64,000 nucleotides of DNA from Amphiduros pacificus (lineage: Eukaryota > Annelida > Polychaeta > Phyllodocida > Hesionidae): NCBI GenBank assembly GCA_949316495.1, contig OX439001.1, positions 48,956,556 to 49,020,555 of the forward strand. The letters run 5' to 3'. Below the pieces are notes generated by a model that ran no database searches, was not told the origin of the DNA, and saw only the letters and a program-made list of their open reading frames with translations. This document shows positions 1 to 11,200 of the stretch, piece after piece; position 1 is the first letter of the stretch; each line of letters opens with the position of its first letter. The translations under genes were made by a program, and so were the position numbers.

Positions 1-1964
1 TTTTTCTCTTTATTTCAATTAAAATTGAGCAATTCCTGGTTTCACTGCCTGGTGGAACTTGAAATAACCAAGTTATTGAAATAAGGCTATATGTATGATG
101 ATGGGCCGCAATGTCTGTGTCTCCCCGTTTTCAATAAGTTCCAGGTTTGCCTGGGATATTGTGAAAGAACAAATTGTACCGCCTGTTTCACTTTATTCTT
201 ATCAAAATTGATTTATCTCAGACGTCAGCTTTTTAAAAAATGTTAATTTGTGTATGAGAATTTGACCCAACCTTCTCAGTGGCAGCTCTTCAGGACATTT
301 TGTGCACACTGATATAGTGACGTCATTAGTTGCAGTGGGTCGCACCCTTTTCTGCTGCCTGCACAAGGTGGTCGTTTGAATGATGCCGGTTAAAACAAGG
401 GAGAAGAAGATTTATTTTTGTATTAAGATGAAATGATTTGTTTCTGAACATTTATCTTCAGAAATAAAGAAATGAGAGCAATTTGACTTTATGTATGAAT
501 TCTTTGACACATATATTTCAGTGATGATCATCGTTAAGGAGGGTTATTGAATATTTTATACAAACATAAATTTGAAAAGCCCTTAATTTTGCAAAACAAT
601 GGATTCATATGAAACACTTGTTTTTTTAGATTTAATGGTATCTCAGACATCAACAAAATTACTTTCCTGTGTATGCTGGATTGAAAAACATTTTGCCCGT
701 GTCACTTTTATAGATCTAGGTTAGACTTTGGCAATTCCCATTATATTCAATGTATTTTAGGGTTAATGTACAAAATTTAAGTGGCCTAACAACTAAGATT
801 GATGCACCACAAGTCCAAGCGTTTTTTGTACCAAACATTTTGGGGATTTTATGGGGGAGATGTCAGAAATGGCCAATTTTTTTTCCTACCATTTCCATAA
901 GAAAATAGTTCACCTTGATCTTAAAACCTTTATAAACAGCTGTAAAATTGGCTCTAATTAATATAATTTCATGATTTGGTGTTCTGAGTTTGTGTTATCC
1001 TAAGGAATATGATTATTAACATTTCCTGCAAAAATATGTGAAGTTTCATTGATTTTTTTGCTCAAGGTCAAACAAAGGTCATCTCAAGGTCAAACTTTTT
1101 CAAATGAAAAACGTCAACTTGGGTCGTAGATTACAAATCTAAATCAAAATAAGTGATAAATAAACTTAATTGGAAGATATGTAGATCTGTATTTGAGATC
1201 AATTGTCCTCTATAGCTGCCACTGTTGTCAATCACAGGGACTCCGCCTATTTATGCTGCTGCCTATTCGCCAGTTGTGTTTGACAGTGTTTGCACCCATC
1301 AGGCAGGCCATTAGGACTTTGTCCAGTTTATTTTACCAGTAAAAAAAATGAACATTGCATCATCAGAAACATTTAAGATCAACTCTTTGATTGTCCAAAT
1401 CCAACTAGTGGAAGACTGAGTTGCACATTTCCCGGGGCACATTTCTGTGTGAAAGAAAACAGTCATCCTTTAAGTACAGCCGACGTTAACAGAGCTGTGG
1501 ATGACAACAGAGCTGCGGTCTCATTTTCAAAGCCTTACTAGTGCATCTGCACTCTCAAAAATATTCACACCAAGTTGTTTTCTGACACTTGCATGTACAA
1601 ACAAAGTCAAATGGTATGATAAACTTTGGTAATCAATTGAGAACATCACTAGAAATGGGACATTGAACATGAAATGGGTTGTACAAAATGTCCTATTGCA
1701 GTGGGTACAATGATGTCACTTTCACCCAGAATAAATGGCGCCAAAATTAGAACACATTCTCCAATTTATATACATATTCAAGAACTAATTTTAGCACCTT
1801 CTGTTTATTGAAAAAGAAAATATATGTAAATTGCAGAGAGAAATCAGCTTTTCAATGAGGTAATCCATTTGTCTCTACACTTAATACATTTCTTGTCACC
1901 TGATGTTTTTTATTGCAAATTTAGCACATTTTCACATACTTTGATAGTTTAATATCATTATTTT

Positions 1965-2540
1965 ATTTACCATTATGATTAGAGCAGCTTATTGGGGGTT
2001 ATTTTCTGAAAATACACTTATATTTTATATGTTTGAAACTTTAAAGGATTGCATTGGATCAATTTAAAGTCCAGTTTTCATCTTTTGTACACCTACCACA
2101 TTCAAGCTATTTCTAACCAAATTTAGCTTGTTAATAAATCTCAAAATTATTTTCATTTTACTTTCAGCATTAAAATTTTTTACTATGCAGTATAATATGT
2201 AATTTCATAATTTAACTAACAATAAGTTGTTATTATAGATATTATTCCAAAATAGCTCAGCATATCAAAATCTCCTCTATTTTCCTTTGCAGATTGGTCC
2301 AAAATTAAAAATTGCTCTAAAATTGTTAATTCTTAACAGATTTTGATGAATAAAGACTCTATGAGCTAGTTTTTGAAAGATGCAGATGATTGAATATTGA
2401 AATTTATAGTAAAATCCACGGAAATAGGAGTTTCATTTTCAAAGTCATTCAAAGGTCACTTCAAGGTCACCAGCCATATAATATAAAAGTAGCCTACAAA
2501 GGTCCACATTCAGTCATGTATCATTTGTGGATGTGTCCCA
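1965..2540. repeat. Old dispersed repeat, left copy
   Basis: This segment is a diverged direct relative of 4310-4920. Shared landmarks in the same order are TTATTATGAT, TTATTTTCTGAAA, a TCAAATTAAAGTC-like block, AGCTATTT, AATAAATCT and an AAGGTCACTTCAAGGTCAC end. The copies differ by many substitutions and indels, so the duplication is old. The family is unknown and there is no coding capacity. Confidence 0.55.
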
Positions 2541-3515
2541 CACAGCAAAAACGCTACAATTGTTACCCATGGTTTGTGAGTATCCGTCATTGGGGGACGT
2601 GGACGAGGGATCGATACTCTACTCTACTCGCTGGCTACTGTGAGGCGGGGCACGGAACCTAGTAACCCTATCTACCTTTATGAGGTGTGAGGTAATAAGG
2701 ACTGCAGACACAGAATATACACTGCACAATATCTACCTTTATTCGGTGTTGTATATCCTTGTCTGGCTAGGCCAGCATGGCAATGAGCGAGGCATATGAA
2801 ATACCCAAATGCATGATACTAATAGAGTCCTGAGAATACATAAAACACCCAAGTCCATGTGGTCACGATGCTGAGTGTCGTGGATCTTCTAGGCAAGTGG
2901 ACGCTGGAACTCTGCTTCTCTCCCCCGTCTAACAGTTGCGGGGCCTTTTAAATGATCGTTGAGCATCATGTGTGTGGGGTCTGCCTGCGTGGCATCTTCT
3001 CCTGCTACGGTGTGGCGCATGGGTTGTGCACGTCTTGCCTGTGTCGCGTGGGGGAATCACGTCATCTCTATGTCCGGTGAGTCATCTCTATGTCCGGTGA
3101 GTGAGGCAATGCGTCAGCCTGTACTTTTTGACTTCACGCGGCACACAATAACTATGCATGATATTCTGCCAGAGATTGTGATTGTCCATGATTGTCTATA
3201 TATATTCCTGAGAGTCTATAGGTAGGTAATCTATATCCTACACAATATGCCTATGTCTGTCATTTCTACTGATGAACTGAACCGCAGCAGCTTTGCATCA
3301 GTGAGAATGAGTGACATAGCGCATGTAACGGGTTTAGCAGTGGGAGGAGCGGACGTCCAGAAAGCACCCTGCAGAGCACTTTCAGTATTGGCGGTGTTGT
3401 TAGACTTCACTAACTTCCTCATATTGTTGAGAAAAATCAAATACATGAAATTTTTTAGAAATACTTCAGCTACTAAATGTTATAACCCAATTCACTCTAC
3501 ATTCAATATATTTTT

Positions 3516-4206
3516 GTAACACGGATGGTCCTTTTTATATATCAAAAAGGGACTATCTGTGTTATTCTGTGATCGGTACGATCATGGGAAATGCGTAGTC
3601 ATATCCTCTGGGTTGTAATTCGTTTTTTTCTGTGACCATTATTGTTCAAGCGACTTACGCCACTGTGGAGTGTTTGTCGTGTGCATGCAATAGAGAGTCC
3701 AATTTGCGCATGCGTCGCGGCGTATGAATACATATTTAAAAGAAATGAACAAAAGAAAAGTGAGTGATGTAAACAAAGCAGAACGTTCAAAACTATGTCA
3801 TCGTGTTCGCCCATTGTTTCATAAAATTATCTTTTTAAATTGCTTGGAAATGCTTCCCAATCGATAGAACAAGGAATTATCAGTAAGTTTAGTTCAAATT
3901 TGGTGTAAATCGAACAATTAGAAGTCAGATGACAATGCAAAAGTCTGATCGATGATTTGCGGTTAGCGCCTGAGCGATATTAGGGCAACTTACGTAATCG
4001 AGCCTGAAAAGGCACATCTTTGCATAAAGTTGTGCTAGAACAATCGTTCATATATCAAATCAAGATGATATTTCATATTGTGTTTTTTTTGGTTTATTTT
4101 AATTTTTGTTTTGTTTGTTGTAATTTTTGTTTTGTTTATTTTAATTTTTGTTCTGTTTGTTGACAGTTTTGGTTAGTTTGTTAATTTTTTTTCTCATCCG
4201 TGTTAC
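3516..4206. mobile_element. Non-autonomous TIR DNA transposon (about 690 bp)
   Basis: The segment starts GTAACACGGATG and ends with the exact reverse complement CATCCGTGTTAC, a perfect 12-bp terminal inverted repeat. The left end also folds back on itself: a GGATGGTCCTTTTT arm near 3523 is answered by AAAAAGGGACTATC near 3545. The interior has a locally CpG-rich patch with TGCGCATGCG, an NRF1-type palindrome, near 3704. No convincing target-site duplication was seen, and no transposase is encoded. The superfamily is undetermined. Confidence 0.55.
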
Positions 4207-4309
4207 ATGTGGATCACCACTTTTTCTTGTTTATTATATTTTTTTCAATAATTTCTACTCATGACTAATTTTCTCATATTTTTCAGGGAATATTTCTTCT
4301 TTTTTAGGT

Positions 4310-4920
4310 ATTATTATGATAAGAGTAACTTATTGCTGATTATTTTCTGAAATTAGGTTAATATTTAATTTATCTAATACCTCAAAAATAAATGTGAGGT
4401 CAAATTAAAGTCTGTCAATTTGTCACTTTTGTAACCCTTCCGATTTAAGCTATTTTTAATCATTTTAGCTTCATAATAAATCTTGAAATTGACAGACTTT
4501 TTTTTCAAGTTCTATTTAGTATTAATGTGTTTTTCTGTGCAGTATTCTATATATTTTCATAAACTAACCCCCAATAAGCTGGAATTTTTATATTATTTAA
4601 AAAAAAAACTTGGTATTATAGTATTTTCCTCTGTTTTCCCTCATAGATTGACCACAAAACTATAAATTGCTCTCAAATTGTTAATTATGAACAGATTTTG
4701 ATAAGGACTCTACTAAGGACTCTTAAGATGTAGATGATAGGATAATAAAACATGTAGATAATTTCGTGGAAATAGGTTTTCTATTTTCAAGGTCATTGAA
4801 AGGTCACTTCAAGGTCACTGGCAATATTTCATCAAAATAGCCTAAGAAGGTTGACATTCGATCACATGTATTCTGAGTAGTAAAAAAGTTATATCCCTAT
4901 GTCTGCCATTTCTAGTGATG
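4310..4920. repeat. Old dispersed repeat, right copy
   Basis: This is the partner of the repeat at 1965-2540. It ends in the same AAAGGTCACTTCAAGGTCACTGG block, followed by a CCCTATGTCTGCCATTTCTA phrase. A relative of that last phrase lies near 3246 beside the left copy, which suggests the left copy is interrupted by inserted DNA between about 2540 and 3240. Confidence 0.5.
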
Positions 4921-5099
4921 TCAGTTGTCGTCGGCTGTACATGTACTACATAACCCGTCTAACAAAACAGAGAGTGCGTTGAGGATTATTGTATATTTTA
5001 AACCCTTTCCGAATCCTGGAATTCCAGGTTTCAGCATGAATATCCCAGGATTCGCTGCATTCCAGGTTTCAGCACAACAGCAAGTCTTGGGCTTTGGCG

Positions 5100-5272
5100 T
5101 GAAAGTGGCGGGAAACTGTGAATATCGATTGTGGCGCCCTCTGATGTGAAATCACAATTCGTCATTCGCGCGACAATTTCCGAGAGTTGTAAATTCGGCG
5201 GGAAATGCGACCATGTTGTAAAGAAAGCAAGGCTGAGAAACTGGTCCTGAAATGATCATACTTTTTGTACAG
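5100..5272 (+). promoter_or_regulatory. Probable promoter and non-coding exon 1 of the FHA-GTPase gene
   Basis: Two GGCGGGAAA words (5107-5115 and 5197-5205) match the E2F consensus and sit in a local CpG cluster (CATTCGCGCGAC at 5163). A strong splice donor, ACAG followed by GTAAGC, occurs at 5273. The next matching acceptor is TTTTTTGCAG ending at 8205, which leads directly to the start codon at 8227. Inference: transcription starts in this block and exon 1 ends at 5272. No TATA box was assigned, and the start site itself cannot be read from sequence. Two very short upstream ATGs lie in this exon. Confidence 0.45.
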
Positions 5273-8205
5273 GTAAGCTTGAATGTTGATAAAAAACTAC
5301 TTTAACCAACTAAACAAAACAAACGAACAATCTGCAAATGAACATAACTTGTCAGTGAGCACCGCTCGTCGGTGTATTTTATTATTTGAAGACTTAATGA
5401 GTTAGAAAGTTGATGTCCACACCCATGAAACTTGTCAGCATTTCAATTTGTAGCGAAAGCTGAGCCCACACGCAGAGTATGTCCTTTTTTATGTACATGA
5501 CTCAAATACATTGTTTCTGTCAACTTTCTACAAATAAGAAATAACTGTACATTTGATATTGTAACATTAAAGTACTCTGGGCGGAATAGTTTTGCTTGCA
5601 AATTTGTTACTCGTGCTGGACCAGTTACTGCCATTGAAAAAGACCGTGCCTGGCAGCGGCTAGAAGGGTCCTCTCCAGTTTAGCTGTTGTAATCGGCGGT
5701 TATTGGTAGCGATTGAAAACCGGTCCCTTGCGAGCACGCTATTTCACATACTCGTGCCCGACCAGTTTTCTGTCGCTACCAATTACCACTGATTATGGTT
5801 TTTTTTCTCCAAAAGTTATTGACTCTTTCATTGATTAAATCTGTGCAAATAATACGAAGAATGTACGTATATTTCAAGGATTACAGGCGGAATTTTTTTT
5901 TATAAACTTGCCATGTAACTTCCCAAATATATCATTGTAATTTGATAACAATTTTAAATTGTACACAAACTTTTAATTTGTCAGGATTCAGACGCAAAAA
6001 GACGAGCGCAAAGTGCTCCACCTGCTTAAGTTTATGACCTCAAAAAGGCCTAACAAATGAGCGATGCTCCCTCTTCATCAGCGGGACATGGCAGACACTC
6101 GATATGGCTGACTTCTGCAGCTCGAACCCAAGATGAAATGGTTAACAATTTGAATGTTTTATTTAGCTTTGTTGTTGATATATTGTCCATTAGGTTATTA
6201 TTTTGAGTGCAAAGTGCTCGGCAGCCCGTACAGCGGCTACGTAGGAGAATACCCTTGAAGCCACTGACAGTCAGGTACCTGGTCAAAATAATCGCCGAAT
6301 GCGTAGTTCTAATGTCGGGGCCTGAGTGAAAAGTGAGAATAATCACAGAATTTTATGCCGGACATGACGTCTAATTATGGCGGAAAGTAGCTAATTAAGA
6401 TTAAGATTGGCAATTTACACTTATGATTGACACAAATTGACACAAATAATTTACATTGATAAAATATACAAATTCAGTAGCTTGACCGCGGCCTACTTGG
6501 TACAGCGGTTATTTTGACCATAATTCGACAGTCACAGTCTACTTCATCAGCGGAAACTGGTTGCTAACAAATTTTTTTTTTTTAATGTTAATGAGTGCCA
6601 TCTGGAGCAGTTTGTGATTGCAAGTTTGATGTGCCCATTCTTCTCCTAACTCATAACAAATTGATAGAAATATTAATCCTATGGTGCAGTAATTATGGTG
6701 CAGATTACTGCTGCACGACAAACATGTTTGATTTTCTCTGACCATGTGTCAAATTGCAAGGGTTATCTCCAGCTTAGCCACTGTTATCGGCAAACATAGG
6801 CCCCCTTCCAATCTCTCTGACCAATGATTAAATAAAGAGGAATTGTACAGTTCTGGTTCTGGTAAAGTTGCACAGTTCTGGTGTATACTTTTCAATGGGG
6901 GAAAAAAAGAACATGAGGATCGACCTATTGGAAGCGACGGAAAACTAGTCGGGCATGAGTAGCATCTGTAGTAACAGTGTTCAGATGAATACAGTGCATA
7001 GCATTTATGAGCACTTGGCAAGCACTTGTCAGATACCTACAATTGTCAATACACCGCTAAAGCCTTGCACCTGCATGACTTAAATGTAAACATAAATGTA
7101 AACATAAAAGCAAAATGTTTTAAAGATCTCGGCCATATCATGCAGTGAGACTGACTGTCCCAGCTCATCTCTATGGATCTTGTTTGGGAGGGATGAAAGA
7201 CATGAGACAGTGACTCATTCAAATCACAAATGTCTCATTCTGATCTGTGCTTAAAGGGACCAGTCGGCAATGATTTTCAAAAAGGGAACCATCCGCTGGC
7301 AAAAAAAGCTGGCAAAGATAAATGATGATTTTTCGCCTGCGGGTACCACAGTTTAAGTGCAACACAATATTAAGTGTTATGGCACAAGGTAGGCAAAGAA
7401 CACTTCTGTGCACAATATCTTAAATCAAATGCAAATTCTTTGAGATTGAGCTTCATTTAGCAGAGTATTATTGAAGGTGCATTCAATTAATGATGGAGGC
7501 CTTGTACAATTTTGAAATTCTGCCATTGTTTTCACCGACAGTGGGTGCATTCCTTCCATTGTGTCTTACGAGAAATAAAATAAAAATCACATCCCAGCTG
7601 AGTGGTATTACATTTAATTATAGAAAAGTACAATTTTACAGCAGACATTAGCAGTCTGATGGGGAACATTTCCTAATCTCCTGTGTTTTTTTAACAAAAC
7701 TGCCTTTATAAATGGCCAAAAAGGGATTGTGATTTCAATTTCAATTAAACATGTTCCCATTGAAGGAGCCAATTAAGTTTGCAAGAAGCTTGTCAGGATA
7801 ATTAAACCTTCCTCAGAATAGTGCTTATTGCAATTGATTTTGTTAATGAACATTGTAAACATGATATGAACTGTCTTCCAGTCTGATCACGCTGGAATTA
7901 TAAAACATGGAGGAGGGCACCTTTCTGGAGCTTCATGATCGCCACTTTAGATTTTTACAGATAATAAAGCATCTTAAAAGGAAAACATTTTTTTTGTTCC
8001 TTTTCACTTCTTTGCTCAAACCTGTCTGAGGTTGAACGATTTGAATTATATTGTGATATAATTAATGACCTTTCTATTCCATAATTTTTAGAGTTAGGCT
8101 CAATCAGTTAGGGTTAGTTCATTATTTTCTTCATCAAGTAATGTTAAGGCAAAGTAAAGAAACTTTGTAGAACACCAATTTATTTGAGTGTAATCTTTTT
8201 TGCAG
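5273..8205 (+). other. Probable intron 1, repeat-rich, no gene seen
   Basis: If exon 1 ends at 5272 this is the first intron. It contains an inverted-repeat element (5690-5795) and a relative of it (about 6755-6965). A GGTCAAAATAATCGCC block at about 6279 is partly answered in reverse complement by GCGGTTATTTTGACCA at about 6505. No exon-like ORF was recognised. Confidence 0.4.
5690..5795. repeat. Inverted repeat / hairpin
   Basis: A 36-base left arm beginning TAATCGGCGGTTATTGGTAG is matched in reverse complement by the right arm at 5760-5795 with a handful of mismatches. The loop carries a second short stem (CGAGCACG against CGTGCCCG). A single-arm relative, ATTGGAAGCGACGGAAAACT, occurs at 6927-6961, so the sequence is dispersed and probably a foldback transposon end. 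Confidence 0.55.
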
Positions 8206-8230
8206 GAAGTGGATGGTGTGTGAAACATGA
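8206..8230 (+). promoter_or_regulatory. uORF overlapping the main start codon
   Basis: In the 5' part of exon 2 an upstream ATG (8213) opens a five-codon reading frame (MVCET) whose TGA (8228-8230) overlaps the main ATG (8227-8229) as ATGA. This geometry can lower initiation at the main start or allow termination-reinitiation. The main ATG is chosen because it opens the FHA frame and no longer in-frame N-terminus is available: the acceptor at 8205 lies just upstream. Confidence 0.5.
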
Positions 8231-11200
8231 AGTATCACTTGCGCCACATTGGTGCTCGGCTTAGCCGGCCAGAATGTGCTGAAATCATGGAGTGAGTATT
8301 TATAAATATCAAGACATCTGAAGTTGGACATTGCTCCCTTTGACATCCTTTTGACAATTAAAATATTACATAAAATTTTATTGTGGTAATTGTGCTCAAT
8401 TAAAATGTTCGCATTGTATGTCAGTTTTTCTTAAAATATTTACTCAATCGATTCATCTTAATTTGTTAAAACTAATATTTTTGCAGCTTTATTCATCACA
8501 CAACGATAATCGGTCGAAATCCAGCACAATGTGACCACATAATAAGCAGTGCCAACTTTGTGCAGAATGCAATTGTCTCCAGGAAGCATGCCTTTGTTTA
8601 TCGGCAGCAAAATGGAGAGCATCGCATCCGAGATGAAAGTCGCAATGGCATTTTCATAAATGATATCAAAATGCAGTTAGGAAGAGCAGGTTGGTGTACT
8701 CAATCACTAAGCAGTTCATTTGTTTTTGTACCCATATAATAATATAGATATATAAAACAAGCTCTTTATGTTCATATTTAGTATACTGGATGACCTTGGG
8801 CTAAAAAGAATTAATTATCTTGCCACAATGATAAGTTTAAATGTGGATAAGACAAATATAAATGAAAAGGTCACAATGGTAATGGTGACAGAGCAACGAT
8901 AGTGGTATAAAAAAAAATAGGGATAACGGTCAGAGCAGGGATAATGGTAAAGAAATAGGGATAAAGGTCACAGAACAGGGATAATGGTATTTCAAGAAAT
9001 TAGGATAATGATCTGCAGGGGTAATGGTCACTGAGGAGGGATAATGGTTAAAAAAATATAAGGATAATGGCCACAGAGGAGGGATCATGGTCAAGGAGTA
9101 GGGATAGAGGTCACAGAGCAGGGATGATGATAAAGAAACGGGTAATGCATGGGTGCTGGTCCTCCGTCTCCAGACGGATTTCCGTCAAAATTTAAAATCC
9201 GTGAACGGAAAATCCGTCAAATCGATTCCTCCGTCAAAAAAATAATTTCGTGTCATCAAAATTGCACAAATCGACCCAAAACATCGAAAATTCAGTCGTT
9301 CGCTTACCGCTTGTGGCCGCCGCCTTGTTTTGGTGTTGCGGGCTGCTTCGGTAGAGTTTGACGGATTTTGATTGGCTAATATTTTGACGACTTGGCTACC
9401 CACACCAATCGCTTTTCGGTTAAGTTTGCGAGGCTCGCTTTTCGCGCGAAAATGACAACGCTGGATGTCTCAGACTATCGCAGCATCTTTAAAGAACCGA
9501 ATATTACATCACGTCCTCGCATCACTTTATCAGCTATTTTACTCAATTGTTATCAAAGGTAAGCCTCCCATCTCGTGTGGGAGTAATATTTACGCATTTG
9601 TACATTGTCTGTTGTAGATTTTGTGTATTTGTTAATCTACTTCTAAGAGTGCAGGAAATTGCATCTAAGGACACCTGCAAAATCAAAATTTACCCCCTCC
9701 CGTACCCTCCCCACTCGGGCGTTGCGGCCGGGCTCCGCGCCCGGCACCGCCGAAAATGTTCAGTCAAAAACTTTTTTCTCACCAGCACCCATGGTAATGG
9801 TCACAAAGTAGGGATAGTGGTCACATAGGGATGATGGTCACAGAGTAGTGAAAATGGCCAAGGAGTAGGAAAAGAGGTTGCACAGTAGAGATAATGGTCC
9901 CATAATAGGATAGTGGGCACAGAGTAGGGATAATGGTGAGATGGAGATAATGGTCTCAGAGTAGGGATAGTGGTCACAGAGTTAGGATAATGGTCTCAGA
10001 GTAGGGATAGTGGTCACAGAGTTAGGATAATGGTCTCAGAGAAGGGTCATAGAGTTGAGATTGTGGTCAAACTAGGGTATTAGTCACAGAACAGGGATAT
10101 TAGTAACAGTAGGAATGTAGGATACAAATACAGCAATAGGATACAAATTAGAATAGATGTCACATATTTGGGCACACATTTGTACTGTACATATATGTAT
10201 AGAGAGAGATGAAGATGTGTTAACCGCTACCAAGTAGTAAGTAATACTGCAGATCAAAAACCTGGTTATCATGTCCGTTCATGGTGCTCGGTCAAATATC
10301 TGGAATAATCAATATGTACATCTTATTTTTTATACTTTGAAGATGTGGAATGTCAGCAAGTGTTTTCGTTGCCATTAAAGTTGTGTCAAATGGTTGTGGA
10401 ATTTTTTTTGGCTTTGATCTTGTTGTATCAGTGAGCAGTGCTCAAAGATTTATCTAAGAAAATTACTCAAATTGATATTTCAGGTGAAACTGTGCTCACG
10501 GAAGGCGACACAGTTACCTTTGGACATAGGAATGGGGAGAACATGCTGGCAGGTGTGCGGGCCAGACAACCTAATTCAGAATTCCAATATATAGTAAGTT
10601 TGAGCATACTAAAACAATGATGCATTTGTTTTCAGGACAAATAGAGATATAAATTAAAATCTAAAAAGAGTTGTTTGCTGTTGTGGATTTAAGAACGTAA
10701 TTTTTTTATTAAGAGAAATTGTACTCTTATAGTAATTTTAGGGACCTAGCTAAACTTGGCCAACGTTTGGTCATTCTGACCTGATACCTGGCACACTGAA
10801 TATGTTATGACAGCCAAACTGGATTTAAAGTTACCGGTCACACACAGTAACTAGAAGTTTTAACCTTTAGAAAATAGGTTGTAACATGGTGGTTAATGTG
10901 GCTAGTGATGTGGTGAGCTATTGAAGTCATATCACAGCCGCTTTGACTATCATGTTCAGCTGATTCTTGTCTCCAGTTAGCTGCCTTGTTTTTTTAAAAT
11001 GAGTTGAGACCTTGAATTTGAGAAGTGAATTTAGACCCAAGACCCAGTGTTTTATTTCAGATTACTGTGTATGTTGATTGAAGTATGATAGCTCCAGTTA
11101 TATGACATTGTGAGTTTCTATAGGTGTCAAAGTGGCTGGGATTATGTGAAACTATCATATCACAGCCCGCTTTGACAGCCATAGGACTTTCATGTACAAC

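Larger units (their letters stand above)
1..5100. other. Intergenic region without recognisable genes
   Basis: This AT-rich stretch has no ORF with codon structure or recognisable protein similarity. The short ORFs in it are scattered and lack splice context. It holds a pair of divergent dispersed repeats, one TIR element (both listed separately), and a segment at about 2540-3240 that interrupts the left repeat copy and carries small internal duplications: a 17-18 base phrase repeated near 2670 and 2731, and a TCTCTATGTCCGGTGAG phrase twice near 3065-3100. I saw nothing else of note. Confidence 0.6.
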
